A stretch of 64,000 bases of DNA. It comes from an uncultured Desulfobulbus sp. (GTDB taxonomy: Bacteria; Desulfobacterota; Desulfobulbia; Desulfobulbales; Desulfobulbaceae). The stretch spans positions 1,366,001 to 1,430,000 of the forward strand of contig NZ_OY760916.1 in the NCBI RefSeq assembly GCF_963664075.1. The letters run 5' to 3'. Below the pieces are notes generated by a model that had not been told where the DNA came from, did not search any database, and saw nothing but the letters and a program-made list of their open reading frames with translations. This document shows, piece by piece, positions 1 through 9,540 of the stretch (positions within the stretch are counted from its first letter, which is position 1; every line of letters begins with the position of its first letter). A program made the position numbers and the translations under genes.

Positions 1-234
1 AGAAACGAAGCGGATTGGAATTTTCTGCCGCGAGCACCGCAGTGGATAGGGAGCCTAGACAGGTACAAAGGGCCAACGGCCGAGCTATGCGGGAGAGAGT
101 TTTCATAAATTTGAATCCGAGATGTTCTGTGGTTACTTGGGGAGGTATCGCAGAATCCGTGACGGCGGAAGGCACTGATCTATATATCTCTTTAATAAGA
201 GGACGTTTTTAAGAAGTCCATGTATTGTCCAGCT

Positions 235-2694
235 TTACTCTTCACCACGTTGCAGGTGGGCGAGTACCAGGTTGATTTCACCGTAGTTGTAGGCATCTCC
301 CAGGGCGGTTTTAACCGCTTTCAGTGAATGTGTTTCCTTGAGTTCCTCGATTTTTTCTTCGATTTCCCGACGTCGTTCAGTGCTGATCAGGCCGTCAATG
401 GCAAGTGTTCCCTGTTTGACAAAGTAGGCCAGGTGCCCTTCAACAGTCTGGCGGGTGAGTCCTCGCTGCTGAGCAATTGCTTCGATGGAGAGGCCAGAGG
501 TGAGCATATCCATACTGACCTGTTTGGTGTTGATGCGGGTGGTTGGCTTTTTGGGTTCTCCCGTCGGCCCCACAGAGAGGGCGAGCGGTGTGGGTAGGGC
601 CACAGATTCGATCCCATACTTTTCCCGGTAGGCACGCACCAGAGAAATAATCTCAGCACCATAGCGTTCTGCCAGTTTTTTACCGATCCCCTTAATCTCT
701 TTAAGGGCTGCGAGGGAATCGGGTAAATGCACCGCAATCTGAATCAGAGTTTTTTGGTGGAGGACCTGGTACGCGGCGACCTCATGCTGAGCGGCAGTGT
801 CCGTTCGCCACTGTCGCAGTTGTTCAAAAACCTCCGGATGCCCAACATCTGCCTCGGTATAGAGGGCGCTGGCCTTGGGTTTTGCTTTTTGCTCGACCAT
901 AGAGGCCTGGGAGAGGGCCCGCAGGTAACGGGCAGGGGTAAAGGCGCCATCACAGGCCTGGACGCCTGCCAATTTGACCCCACACTCCTGGCGACAGAGG
1001 GTCAGGATCGTGTTAATGCGTTTTTTGATGTCCTTGTTATCAGACTCAATTTCCAGGTTTTCTATGCAGGGATTGGTGATGGTTGTAAATTTATCACTGA
1101 AGTAGAGCGCTGATTTTGCCAGTCGTTCGAGAATGACAGAATCCCTGGCGGGTTCCATATCCAGGGAAAAGAGGGACTGCAATTGCCGCCGAAAGCTGTC
1201 TCCCACGGCACATATCTCAGCTAAGGTCTGTTGATGGATGGCAAAGAGATCCGCCCCGGCCATGACCTGGACAATGGAGCGGTTACCCCGGATCAGGCCG
1301 ACCAGCTTACCGAACAGGCGGGCCAGGTTGCTGAAATCAAAACACTGGTGGAGGAGTTCCTGCTGGTAACGAATTTTTGCTGCCTGCAGATCAGCCTCGC
1401 TCGGGCTCTGTTGTCGCACCATGGACATGAAATCGAGCACGGCCTGGTCGGTCTTGATGGCACGTCCGGTGATCTGGGAGCGAAGAATGAGGCCTTCAAA
1501 AGAGCGACAACGGCTCAGAGCCACATAGACCTGCCCGTGGGCAAAGGCGTCCTGGGCATCAATCACTGCCTTGTCAAAGGTTAAGCCCTGACTTTTATGA
1601 ATGGTAATGGCCCAGGCGGGTTTGAGCGGGTATTGGTTGAAACTGCCCACCACTTTTTGAGAAATCTCTGTGGTTTCGGTATCAACGGTATACTCGATGT
1701 TTTCCCAGGTCACAGGCCCCACTTCAATGGTCTCGCCACCCTCGCAGTCCACGTAGATTTTTTTCTGACTCATGGAACTGATGGTTCCGATCTTGCCATT
1801 GAAATACCGTCGATCCTGGGAGGTGTCATTACGGACAAACATCACCTGCGCTTTTTCTTTGAGTTCCAGGCTGGCTGCTGTGGGAAAGGCGTACTCGGGA
1901 AAAGAGCCGTCGACCCCGGCTTCAAAGTGGCGCGGCTTGCCTGGCAGAGCCGCGAGCTGCTGCTGATTGATGGAATCAGCACCGCTGTTGTGGGTACACA
2001 GCGTTATATACCCTTCCTCAGCGGTGAAGTCGGGCTGAAAGCGTGAGTTGAGCGTGGAAAGTGATTCCCGATCAAGCCGGTTATCCCGGACCTTGTTCAA
2101 GAGATCAATAAAGTGCTGATCGGATTGACGGTAGATATGTTGGAGCTCTATGGTGACCATCTGCACCTGGGTGAGGGACTGTGAGCTGAAAAAATAGGGG
2201 GTGTGGTAGTAATCCTGGAGCAGGAGCCAGTCTTCTTCTTTGACCACAGGAGAGAGCTGTTGGAGGTCGCCGATCATCAAGAGCTGTACCCCGCCAAAAG
2301 GTTGCTGGGAGCGGCGGTACCGTTTGAGGACTGTATCCACCCCGTCGAGCAGATCAGCGCGGACCATGGAGATCTCGTCAATGACCAGTAAATCCATCGA
2401 TTTGATAATATTGCGTTTCTCCTTGCTCATTCGGTGGCGGCCGCCGGAGAATTCGGCACCGGGTATGTAGGGCCCAAAGGGGAGCTGAAAAAAGGAGTGC
2501 AGGGTCACGCCACCGGCGTTGATCGCAGCCACACCGGTGGGGGCGGTGACCACCATGCGTTTGTCGGTCTGGTTGCGTAGGTTTTTGAGAAAGGTGGTCT
2601 TGCCTGTGCCTGCCTTGCCGGTGAGGTAGAGGGCGCAGTTGGTCTCTTCGACAAAGGACTGGGCCAGATTAAGTTCGGGATTTTCAGGAGGCAT
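235..2694 (-). CDS. PIF1-like helicase with HRDC and HTH regions
   Basis: This 819-residue protein begins with an AAA/UvrD-type helicase core. The Walker A motif GKAGTGKTT is near residue 27, Walker B LVIDEISMV near 105, and the PIF1/RecD-type late motif HKSQGLTFDKA near 370, followed by VALSR. A region near 640-710 (VFEQLRQWRT...IKGIGKKLAERYG) looks like an HRDC domain, and the C-terminus resembles the helix-turn-helix seen in RecQ/PIF1-like proteins. It probably unwinds DNA during replication or repair. The helicase class is clear from motifs, but the substrate is inferred. It lies apart from its neighbours, with about 100 bp to arfB. Confidence 0.85.
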   Translation of the reverse strand: MPPENPELNLAQSFVEETNCALYLTGKAGTGKTTFLKNLRNQTDKRMVVTAPTGVAAINAGGVTLHSFFQLPFGPYIPGAEFSGGRHRMSKEKRNIIKSMDLLVIDEISMVRADLLDGVDTVLKRYRRSQQPFGGVQLLMIGDLQQLSPVVKEEDWLLLQDYYHTPYFFSSQSLTQVQMVTIELQHIYRQSDQHFIDLLNKVRDNRLDRESLSTLNSRFQPDFTAEEGYITLCTHNSGADSINQQQLAALPGKPRHFEAGVDGSFPEYAFPTAASLELKEKAQVMFVRNDTSQDRRYFNGKIGTISSMSQKKIYVDCEGGETIEVGPVTWENIEYTVDTETTEISQKVVGSFNQYPLKPAWAITIHKSQGLTFDKAVIDAQDAFAHGQVYVALSRCRSFEGLILRSQITGRAIKTDQAVLDFMSMVRQQSPSEADLQAAKIRYQQELLHQCFDFSNLARLFGKLVGLIRGNRSIVQVMAGADLFAIHQQTLAEICAVGDSFRRQLQSLFSLDMEPARDSVILERLAKSALYFSDKFTTITNPCIENLEIESDNKDIKKRINTILTLCRQECGVKLAGVQACDGAFTPARYLRALSQASMVEQKAKPKASALYTEADVGHPEVFEQLRQWRTDTAAQHEVAAYQVLHQKTLIQIAVHLPDSLAALKEIKGIGKKLAERYGAEIISLVRAYREKYGIESVALPTPLALSVGPTGEPKKPTTRINTKQVSMDMLTSGLSIEAIAQQRGLTRQTVEGHLAYFVKQGTLAIDGLISTERRREIEEKIEELKETHSLKAVKTALGDAYNYGEINLVLAHLQRGEE

Positions 2695-2792
2695 ATTTTA
2701 GAATATTTTTGAATTCATAGACCTACGCTGCTCCCTGGAAGCGATGTAGGTTGGTGGTGACGAAGGAACCCCAACAGGTGGAGAAATCCGGG

Positions 2793-3209
2793 CTAAACTG
2801 GTTTTTTACGCATTGCCTTAATTTGGCCATGGCGTTTCTTGCTTTCCAGTCGCCTTTTTTTTGCCGCTTTGCTCGGTTTGGTGGGGCGGCGCTTTTTGGG
2901 CACAACCAGATGCGCGCGAATAAGGGCCACTAATCGTTCCAGGGCTGCTTCTCTGTTTTTTTCCATCCGCCGGTATTCCTGGGCCTTGATCACCAGCACG
3001 CCTTCGTTGCTCAGCCGTTGATCCTGCATATTCATCAAGCGAATTTTCACCTGATCCGGCAGCGAGGAGGCCATGATATCAAAGCGCAGATGAATGGCAC
3101 TGGCAACCTTGTTCACATTCTGGCCGCCTGCGCCCTGGGCTCGAATACTGTTGAATTCGATCTCAGAGGCATCAAGGCTGATGTTGGGTGCAATGCGGAT
3201 TGGATCCAT
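2793..3209 (-). CDS. arfB: Peptidyl-tRNA hydrolase ArfB (YaeJ)
   Basis: This 138-residue protein carries the release-factor GGQ motif in the context RAQGAGGQNVNKVASAIHLRF near residues 23-43. It ends in the long basic tail (KKRRPTKPSKAAKKRRLESKKRHGQ) typical of ArfB. In the known family the tail enters the empty mRNA channel of stalled ribosomes and GGQ hydrolyses the peptidyl-tRNA. The length matches E. coli ArfB. It lies 27 bp downstream of the transporter gene on the same strand and may be co-transcribed with it. Confidence 0.93.
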   Translation of the reverse strand: MDPIRIAPNISLDASEIEFNSIRAQGAGGQNVNKVASAIHLRFDIMASSLPDQVKIRLMNMQDQRLSNEGVLVIKAQEYRRMEKNREAALERLVALIRAHLVVPKKRRPTKPSKAAKKRRLESKKRHGQIKAMRKKPV

Positions 3210-3236
3210 GGGATATATGAACGTAGTAATGTATGG

Positions 3237-5096
3237 TTAGCGAAGATACAGCAACCAGGCCATAAACACCGTAGCGCACATGCAGATGCAAACCAGCGGC
3301 ACGCCGACCTTGGCAAAATCCTTCAAAGTATAGCCCCCTGGTTCACGCACAATCATGGTCACCGGAGAACCCAACGGTGAGATAAAGGCCGAGGAACAGG
3401 CAATGGCCACAGTCATGGCACAGGCCTGGGGCGAAACATGCAAGGCCTGACCAATGTCGATGGCCATGGGGGCGGCCAGCAGGGCTGTGGGCGTGTTCGA
3501 GAGAAAAAGTCCAATACCCGCTGTAACCATATACAAAACAGCCAAGACAAGCAAGGGACCGCTATGCCCGAACTCGGCCAGCAGGCTTTGGGAAACAAAA
3601 GCGGAAACCCCGGTCTTCTGCAGGGCTGTGGCCAGGGAAAGAATTCCCGCAACCAGGATGATAGTGGGCCAGTCAATGGCTTTGAACCAGGTATCCTGCT
3701 TGACGCAGCGGCTCAGTACCAGGGTGGCTGTGGCTCCGATGATCGCTGCCACGGTCGGAATAATATTAAAAACGATCAAGCCGACCATGGTGGCGATGAT
3801 GCCCAGGGCCAGAGGGGCTCGTTTGCGGGCGGGAATGACCGCGCGAAAGTCCTGGGGCAGGGTGAGGAGAATGTAACGATCCCGGTGTTCTCGCAGGCGA
3901 AGAATATCCTCCCAGGCCCCACAGATGAGCAGCACATCCCCAAAGAGGAGCGGCTCATTGGTAAAGTCGGCGGTGATGGTCTCCCCCTTACGGCGGATTG
4001 CCAGGGCCAGGCATTGAAACTGGGTCTGAAAGCCAATCTCTCGCAGCGATTTGCCAATGAGGTTGGAATCCGGGGTCAGCATAACTTCTCCGGCACCAAT
4101 GACCTGAAAAAACTGTCGTTTCATCAGGGGATCGCTGGGCATCTCCATCTTCTGCAGGTGAAATTCGTGTTGAAAGGCTGTGATATCACTGCTGGCCCCA
4201 ATCACCACCAGAACATGGCCCTCTTCAAAGACCGACTCCGGCCGGGCCGGTTCTGTTACTCCACCGGTGGCCGAAGGGGTATGCAGGGCAATCAGATGGA
4301 GCCGGTGGCGGGCCGCCATCTGCATGCGGGCAACGGAGCGGTCGATCAGATCGGAATCTCCACTTATCTGTAACAGTGCCAGCCGCTGTTCCAGGTGATA
4401 GTGGGTGATGAGATCCGCAATGGAGCGTTCGCGGCGGTGGCGCTCCTTGCGTTTAGGCGGAGCAAGGAGATGCCTGCCCCCCAGAACCATAAAAGCAATA
4501 GCCAGCACCAGGCAGAGCAGGCCGAAGGGGGTAAAGCTGAAAAAGGAGAGGGGCTCCAGGTCGCGTTCCCGCAGCACAGAGTTGACGGCGATGTTGGGCG
4601 GCGTGGCCACCAGGGTCATCATGCCGCTGATGAGCGCTGCCACCGCCAGGGGAATGAGCAGCCGCTTATGATTGATTTCCGCTTTTTCCGCCACCGCCAA
4701 AACAATGGGGATAAAAATGGCTGCGGTGGCAGCTGAGCTCATGAACGCACCCAAAAGTCCTGCTGCGGCCATAAGAATAATCAATACCCGCACTTCACTG
4801 GTGCCGCCCAGGGCTAAAACCAAATCGCCCATACGCTGGGCTATGCCGGTATGGATAATCGACTCGCTCACCACAAACATGCAGGCAATGATGATCACCA
4901 CCGGGTTGGAGAAACCCGCCAGGGCCTCGTTGGCACTGAGCACACCGCTGAGCATCAGGGTGAGTACAACCAGCACCGCAACCAGGTCGGCGCGGATTTT
5001 ATTAGTGATCATCAGGGTGGCTGCGCAGGCAAGCGTAGCCAGGGTTATGAGCATATCAGTCTGTGGCATGGGGAAACTGCTTTTGATTAGGGGCAA
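3237..5096 (-). CDS. SLC13/DASS-family permease with TrkA-C domains
   Basis: This 619-residue polytopic membrane protein has a hydrophobic N-terminal half, including the NPVVIII and TPPNIAVNSV segments. A cytosolic middle region has two RCK/TrkA-C-like stretches (near residues 210-300 and 310-400, e.g. ANLIGKSLREIGF-like and FGDVLLICG). A second hydrophobic half ends with SNTPTALLAAPMAIDIG and SPLGSPVTMIV. This layout matches anion/Na+ symporters of the SLC13/CitT type. The substrate (sulfate, dicarboxylate or another anion) cannot be told. An internal ATG 27 nt downstream (MPQTDML) is an alternative start. Confidence 0.85.
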   Translation of the reverse strand: MPLIKSSFPMPQTDMLITLATLACAATLMITNKIRADLVAVLVVLTLMLSGVLSANEALAGFSNPVVIIIACMFVVSESIIHTGIAQRMGDLVLALGGTSEVRVLIILMAAAGLLGAFMSSAATAAIFIPIVLAVAEKAEINHKRLLIPLAVAALISGMMTLVATPPNIAVNSVLRERDLEPLSFFSFTPFGLLCLVLAIAFMVLGGRHLLAPPKRKERHRRERSIADLITHYHLEQRLALLQISGDSDLIDRSVARMQMAARHRLHLIALHTPSATGGVTEPARPESVFEEGHVLVVIGASSDITAFQHEFHLQKMEMPSDPLMKRQFFQVIGAGEVMLTPDSNLIGKSLREIGFQTQFQCLALAIRRKGETITADFTNEPLLFGDVLLICGAWEDILRLREHRDRYILLTLPQDFRAVIPARKRAPLALGIIATMVGLIVFNIIPTVAAIIGATATLVLSRCVKQDTWFKAIDWPTIILVAGILSLATALQKTGVSAFVSQSLLAEFGHSGPLLVLAVLYMVTAGIGLFLSNTPTALLAAPMAIDIGQALHVSPQACAMTVAIACSSAFISPLGSPVTMIVREPGGYTLKDFAKVGVPLVCICMCATVFMAWLLYLR

Positions 5097-5104
5097 AATA
5101 AAAA

Positions 5105-5143
5105 CAGGTTGCAGCCAGGAGTCGTCCTGAGCGCAACCTGTAG
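5105..5143 (-). terminator. Rho-independent terminator
   Basis: CAGGTTGC and GCAACCTG arms surround a further small inverted repeat. On the minus strand the hairpin is followed by TTTTTATTTT. It lies between the FUN14 gene and the permease gene and would end FUN14 transcription. Confidence 0.7.
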
Positions 5144-5162
5144 AAAAAATTGTGTAAAAAAA

Positions 5163-5507
5163 TCAGCCGATTTTTAAACCAGTCAGAAATCCTGCAATCG
5201 CACTGCCTCCTTTCCAGGTGAGCTGGGAGAGGCGACTGTAGAGAAAATTGCCGGATTGCGAGGCCAGCTCAACCGCATTCTGTGCTGTTTGATGCAGGGC
5301 CTGATCATCGACATGGGTAAATCCGTAGTACTCTCCAACAAAAAGCAAAACCACCGCCGCACCACCGAGAAAAAGAGCAACCTTGAGAATCTTTTTGGCA
5401 AAATAGCCCACAGCCAGGCCAACAACGAAGGGTGCACCAACGTTGGGCAGGAGAAAGGCTGCGGAAAAGAAGTCAAGGGTTGCGGGGTCGGCTACGGGTT
5501 GATTCAT
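5163..5507 (-). CDS. FUN14-type small membrane protein
   Basis: This 114-residue protein has hydrophobic segments around residues 23-40 and 43-60. A glycine-rich pattern (GLAVGYFAKKILKVALFLGG) and a final short hydrophobic stretch with GLKIG resemble the FUN14 domain family. Bacterial members are uncharacterised, so only an inner-membrane location is inferred. It is a single gene with its own terminator. Confidence 0.7.
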   Translation of the reverse strand: MNQPVADPATLDFFSAAFLLPNVGAPFVVGLAVGYFAKKILKVALFLGGAAVVLLFVGEYYGFTHVDDQALHQTAQNAVELASQSGNFLYSRLSQLTWKGGSAIAGFLTGLKIG

Positions 5508-5645
5508 ATCGTTTCCTTGTTTTTCTCAAACATGCTGGATGAGGCTCAAGCACTATGGATATCTGGAACATGTTACGGTCGGCCATTAAACCCGTAAAAC
5601 TAGGCTCAGGTCAAGATGATTTGTACACGATCGAGGGGGAATCTT

Positions 5646-7052
5646 TTAAAAATCCAGAGGGCTTTTCGCCTCTTTTAAGGTGCGGCTGCGCACTGTGTGG
5701 GTGTAGATCATCGTTGTCCTTACATTGGCATGACCCAACAATTCCTGAATGGTGCGAATGTCGTAATTGGCCTGCAAAAGGTGACTGGCAAAGCTATGCC
5801 GAAAGGTATGCGCGGTAACCCTTTTGGGTATTTTTGCACGTTGCACTGCCGCACGAATCGCCTTTTGTACCAGGGAGGGATGGAGATGGTAACGGCGCAG
5901 CTCCCGAGTCTCTTTGACTTGCGTTAAACTGTTAGCCGGAAAAACCCATTGCCAGATCAATTCTTTGGCCGCATTCGGATACTTGAGATCCAGAGCGTCG
6001 AATAAAAAAACACCGTCGTATCCCGATTCTAGATCTTGTTGATGTAACTCCCCAACCCTGACGATCTGTTCCTGTAACTCTGCTGCCAGTGTTTCAGGAA
6101 TGGGGACTGTCCTGTCCTTTTTGCCCTTGCCATCATGTATGGTCAGCACTCCGGCGCCAAAGTTAAAGCATTGTATGCGGAGTTGGAGACATTCGAAAAG
6201 GCGTAAGCCGCAACCATAGAGCAGCTTGACAACCAAACTATACGGGTGAACCATCTCGGCTATAACCTGATCGACTTCCGCTCGCTCCAGGACAACTGGG
6301 ATGTAGGGGCGTTTCTTAGCCCGCACTACCCCGTCAATTGTACCGAACTCTTTGCCCAGTACATTGCGGAACAAATAGAGCAGGCTGTTAAAGGCGAGAT
6401 TCTGGCTTGAGGCAGAAACATGCCGCTCAACAGCCAGCCAGGTCAGATAATTTTTCACGTCCTCGACGGTTATGGATGATGGATTCTTGCTTTTGACAAA
6501 GGTTTGGAATTTACGGATCCATGACCGGTACGAACGCAATGTTTTAGGGGAGTAGTGACGCACCTGGATGCTCGAGGCCAAAGCATCATAGAGCTGTGTC
6601 CAGTCTGTATCTTTGGCGATCTTTTGCGGACAAGATTTCGGCCTGGAGGTATCAGGATGCGCAGTTTCTCTCTGCATCACTTTTTTCTCAATACCAGTTA
6701 TCTGATCTAAGCCGGAACCTTTTTGCAGAGGTACCTGAAATGGTTCGTTCTCACAGTTTACTTCTGAGTCTATTCTCCCTTCACTTGACCCCATGTTTGC
6801 GGCCAGTTGTTTGTACAGTGCCACAGCTTTGTCAGCCTGACGAATTTGGGCATCAGTTTGTCCTTTGCTCCTTAATTTTTCGAGAAAAGATACGCCTGTA
6901 TCTGGATGTGTGCCTTTAAGTGAATATTTCAGGCAAAAATCGTAATAATAGCGAAACAACTTTACGTAACCGGCTTGTTCTTGACGGTCAATCTGGGATG
7001 CATTCAGAAAGTCCTGATAGCGACGAAGGAGTTTAGGCGGCAAAGATCTCAT
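5646..7052 (-). CDS. intI: Integron integrase IntI (N-terminally extended)
   Basis: This tyrosine recombinase inserts and excises gene cassettes by attI x attC and attC x attC recombination. The catalytic residues are visible: R in YGCGLRLFECL, K in DGKGKKDR, HxxR in TAHTFRHSF, H in LLGHANV and Y in TTMIYTHT. The IntI-specific patch between them is present (WQWVFPA...ELRRYHLHPS), which separates IntI from XerC/D. The core runs from about residue 150 (DWTQLYDALASSIQVRHYSPKTLRSY) to the end. Ahead of it is an extra domain of about 150 residues (LPPKLLRRYQDFLNASQ...KAVALYKQL) that is much longer than in class 1-3 IntI. The start is placed at ATG 7052; a TTG at 7103 would add 17 hydrophobic residues and has no clear ribosome site. 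The gene diverges from the cassette array, as expected. Confidence 0.92.
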   Translation of the reverse strand: MRSLPPKLLRRYQDFLNASQIDRQEQAGYVKLFRYYYDFCLKYSLKGTHPDTGVSFLEKLRSKGQTDAQIRQADKAVALYKQLAANMGSSEGRIDSEVNCENEPFQVPLQKGSGLDQITGIEKKVMQRETAHPDTSRPKSCPQKIAKDTDWTQLYDALASSIQVRHYSPKTLRSYRSWIRKFQTFVKSKNPSSITVEDVKNYLTWLAVERHVSASSQNLAFNSLLYLFRNVLGKEFGTIDGVVRAKKRPYIPVVLERAEVDQVIAEMVHPYSLVVKLLYGCGLRLFECLQLRIQCFNFGAGVLTIHDGKGKKDRTVPIPETLAAELQEQIVRVGELHQQDLESGYDGVFLFDALDLKYPNAAKELIWQWVFPANSLTQVKETRELRRYHLHPSLVQKAIRAAVQRAKIPKRVTAHTFRHSFASHLLQANYDIRTIQELLGHANVRTTMIYTHTVRSRTLKEAKSPLDF

Positions 7053-7118
7053 GCAGATAAACAGAATAGGGGTAATATGTAAAATGTGTATGTTATCAAG
7101 CAAAGATAGGATAAGTGA

Positions 7119-7147
7119 TTGACATGAAATCGGTCAAGGTGTTTTAT
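7119..7147 (+). promoter_or_regulatory. Candidate cassette promoter Pc
   Basis: TTGACA (7119-7124) and TTTTAT (7142-7147) are separated by exactly 17 bp. The promoter lies just upstream of intI and points into the cassette array, the standard place for Pc. The segment 7128-7190 recurs in diverged form at 59395-59458. Confidence 0.6.
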
Positions 7148-7249
7148 CTGAAAAAGATTAAAAATCTCTTGAATTCGATCGGTTACAGCATGTGTTTATG
7201 ATAGACACTGGCTGGCCGAGTACCCAGATGTCATAGAAACGGTTTGAGT

Positions 7250-7298
7250 TGGTGTGCAAGACCTTCTTATTACCGAGAAAACTACATAATTACTTGTT
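7250..7298 (+). other. attI, inferred
   Basis: The first cassette junction is ACTTG^TTCTTGG with G at 7296, so attI must end here. Only the crossover is certain; the integrase-binding boxes upstream were not resolved. Confidence 0.55.
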
Positions 7299-7453
7299 CT
7301 TGGCGACTTCGTCGCCAAGAATCGCGGAGCTGACTTCGTCAATCTCCTTGCCCTGTCGCTTCGCGCCAGAACAAGGAGCTTGACCAGACACCGCGCACCA
7401 CACAATCAAGCTGCGCTTGCTTGCGCGGCACACGGCGCTGGTCAGCTCCGCGA
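7297..7453 (+). repeat. 157-bp structured attC-junction element, copy 1
   Basis: The element runs from TT of the G^TT crossover to the A that precedes the next TT, and is exactly 157 bp. The first 11 nt (TTCTTGGCGAC) and the last 13 nt (GTCAGCTCCGCGA) are each complementary to the two halves of one internal 24-nt block at positions 15-38 of the element. Two further hairpins lie between. This copy sits directly at attI and leads the first cassette. Confidence 0.9.
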
Positions 7454-7455
7454 TT

Positions 7456-8229
7456 ATGAATAGAAAATATAATCTTTTTCCTAGTGGTTTTGTTCAGTAC
7501 ACATTTTCAATGTTCTTGGACTATCCTGATCCTATTATTTTTCAACTTGGTGACCCAAGGGTTAAATCAATCGAGTTAAATAAGTCTGAGAAAGAAGATT
7601 GTTATGATCCTAAATGGAATTTAGTTATAAACTTTAATGAAGTTGAATCAATAGAGGAGGTTGACTCTACTGGCTCAGAAATTATCGATCCACTTATTAG
7701 CTTACTCAGCTTCACACTAAAAATAAAAATCAATAACATTCAAAAAACTGGGCATGGTTTAACTCCTAAACCAGGAGAAGGTGCTCAATGTCACATGATT
7801 GGTCCTTCCCCTAGCCTTAATGCAACAGGAAAAGTCGGGGGCAGGAAACTAAACTCATATGAGATTAGAAATATTAAAAGTGACCTGCTCAACAATTATT
7901 CTTTCAACAAAAATACATTAATCGAGTTATTTAGTTATTCATTAAAGAACGAAGATCCTGTTGTCAGGTTCATGTTATTGTATTTAATTCTTTATGAAAT
8001 ATTTGGTAAGCAGATAAAAATTGACAATTTCATCATGAGTATTGATCCTGAAACTGAACAATCTAAAAGTCCACATAATAATAAACTTGAGACAATATAT
8101 TCAAAATTAAGAAATGAGATTACACATCGTGTCAGTACATCTCCTGAAGAAATTCGAAATAAAATTATCCAATATCTTCCGAAATTTAATGAAATTACAC
8201 ATAACGCAATCGTTCAATTTGAAACATAA
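7456..8229 (+). CDS. Cassette protein with HEPN-like RNxxxH motif
   Basis: This 257-residue cassette product was not recognised as a named family. Its C-terminal third has KLRNEITHR (near residue 220), an exact RNxxxH motif in a predicted helix, as in HEPN-type RNases and in the large family of HEPN-like cassette proteins. The ATG is placed directly after the structured element (ATTATGAATAG). The AT-rich, Lys/Asn-rich composition differs from the flanking chromosome and suggests acquisition from elsewhere. HEPN function is an inference from one motif. Confidence 0.65.
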   Translation: MNRKYNLFPSGFVQYTFSMFLDYPDPIIFQLGDPRVKSIELNKSEKEDCYDPKWNLVINFNEVESIEEVDSTGSEIIDPLISLLSFTLKIKINNIQKTGHGLTPKPGEGAQCHMIGPSPSLNATGKVGGRKLNSYEIRNIKSDLLNNYSFNKNTLIELFSYSLKNEDPVVRFMLLYLILYEIFGKQIKIDNFIMSIDPETEQSKSPHNNKLETIYSKLRNEITHRVSTSPEEIRNKIIQYLPKFNEITHNAIVQFET

Positions 8230-8488
8230 TTTCATAACGAACAAGGATAGATTGTGTGAGTGAGGCACGAACGAACCACAATCTTATCCGGGGTTGGACA
8301 AGCCCGGTCTCACAAAGGAAATAAATATTGCTCTGGAATATGCTGGAAGCACTACCAGGATGGTAGTGCTGAACGCAGGACGTAGGAATGCATTCGCCTG
8401 TATCAGGCGTAAAAAAGCGGCTCGCTGCTCATAAAAGAGTTTTCCTCCCGTGTGCTTCTTGACGGTGAAGCGGCGCCTCGCTTAAAGG

Positions 8489-9538
8489 TTACCCAGGTTG
8501 GCGGTAATCATTTCTAAAGCACACAATACGCATCGTTTGCTTGCAGTGCGGACAAGCAAACACTGGTCGGGGACGGGGCGGCTGCGGCCTGATAACGACG
8601 TGCAGGACCAACTGGACCAGCATACGGATTTTTTTCGCATTCCCGTGCAGGAATCCATATTCGCGCAGCCGCCTAAACCCGTTTGGCAGGACATGTTGAA
8701 GAAGCAGACGCAGAAACTCTTCTCCCCTAAGCGTCCTCTTCTGCATTGTCCCGGTAGCGCTGTCCCGGTACCTAAAGGTTACTTCGCCGTTGGTATTGGC
8801 AACGATGTTTTTTTCTCCAATCACGCCTCGGTACAAATACCTTGCGAGGTATTTCAAGGCCGGTGCGCCGGTGCCCATATGGTCGCAGTGGACAACCCAT
8901 TTTTTCGGGACTTTGTCTGTGATCCGCAAGCCGATAGCATCTGCTCCGGCCAGGAACTTACCGCGAAAGGCTTTGGCCAAGGCAAAACCGTTGAAGAGAT
9001 ATTTCCCCGAGAGCTTTTTCCAAACCCGAGCCTGTTGGTCAATGCCACCTCCAGGGATCAGGACGTGGATATGCGGGTGAAATTCCAGTCTCCTTGAATG
9101 GGTGTGCAAGACCATGGTCATGCCGATCTCGGCGCCCAAAGATTTTGCATTGCGGGCGAATGAACGTAGGACTTCGGCAGCACACCGGAACATGAGCGAA
9201 TAGACCTCTCCCTGGTGACGATAAGCCAACGAACGCAGCTGATAGGGCAAGGTAAAGGTCACCATGAAATAGGGCACAGGCAGGAGCTTTTCCCGTTGTT
9301 TGTCGATCCAGAGACTGGTCAGGTGATTTTGGCAGCGTGGGCAATGGCGGTTGCCACAGGAGAGCGGGCGCCACTGACCTTGCTGACAGTCAGGGCACTG
9401 CACGTAGAGTTCTCCGGAAGCAGGCGTTCGGCAACGGAGAATCGCATCAAGGGCCTTGCGTTGGTCCGGCAGGATAGTTTTGCCGAACCGCGCCATGAAG
9501 ACATCGTAATATTGGTGAACAAGAGTGGCCAGGTCCAT
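8489..9538 (-). CDS. IS91-family HUH transposase, copy A
   Basis: This 349-residue transposase has an N-terminal zinc-binding region (CPDC...CGNRHCPRCQ, residues 48-70). The HUH metal motif is HPHIHVLIPGGG near residue 153, and the tyrosine-bearing segment YLARYLYRGVIG is near 230. A C-terminal CPHCKQ pair is also seen. In the IS91 family such enzymes nick and transfer one DNA strand by a rolling-circle route. It starts 2 nt after the recombinase stop, so the two are one operon. Confidence 0.9.
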   Translation of the reverse strand: MDLATLVHQYYDVFMARFGKTILPDQRKALDAILRCRTPASGELYVQCPDCQQGQWRPLSCGNRHCPRCQNHLTSLWIDKQREKLLPVPYFMVTFTLPYQLRSLAYRHQGEVYSLMFRCAAEVLRSFARNAKSLGAEIGMTMVLHTHSRRLEFHPHIHVLIPGGGIDQQARVWKKLSGKYLFNGFALAKAFRGKFLAGADAIGLRITDKVPKKWVVHCDHMGTGAPALKYLARYLYRGVIGEKNIVANTNGEVTFRYRDSATGTMQKRTLRGEEFLRLLLQHVLPNGFRRLREYGFLHGNAKKIRMLVQLVLHVVIRPQPPRPRPVFACPHCKQTMRIVCFRNDYRQPG

Positions 9539-9540
9539 AG

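Noticed and set aside
15..212. A 65-codon open frame at the left edge
   Set aside because: No ribosome-binding site, no recognisable similarity and odd composition; region 1-234 is left without a gene call.
7417..7455. An open frame running from inside the structured element into several cassette genes (LARHTALVSSAI leader)
   Set aside because: It starts at a TTG inside a conserved hairpin, has no ribosome-binding site, and is explained by the repeat lacking stops in that frame. Starts after the element were preferred.
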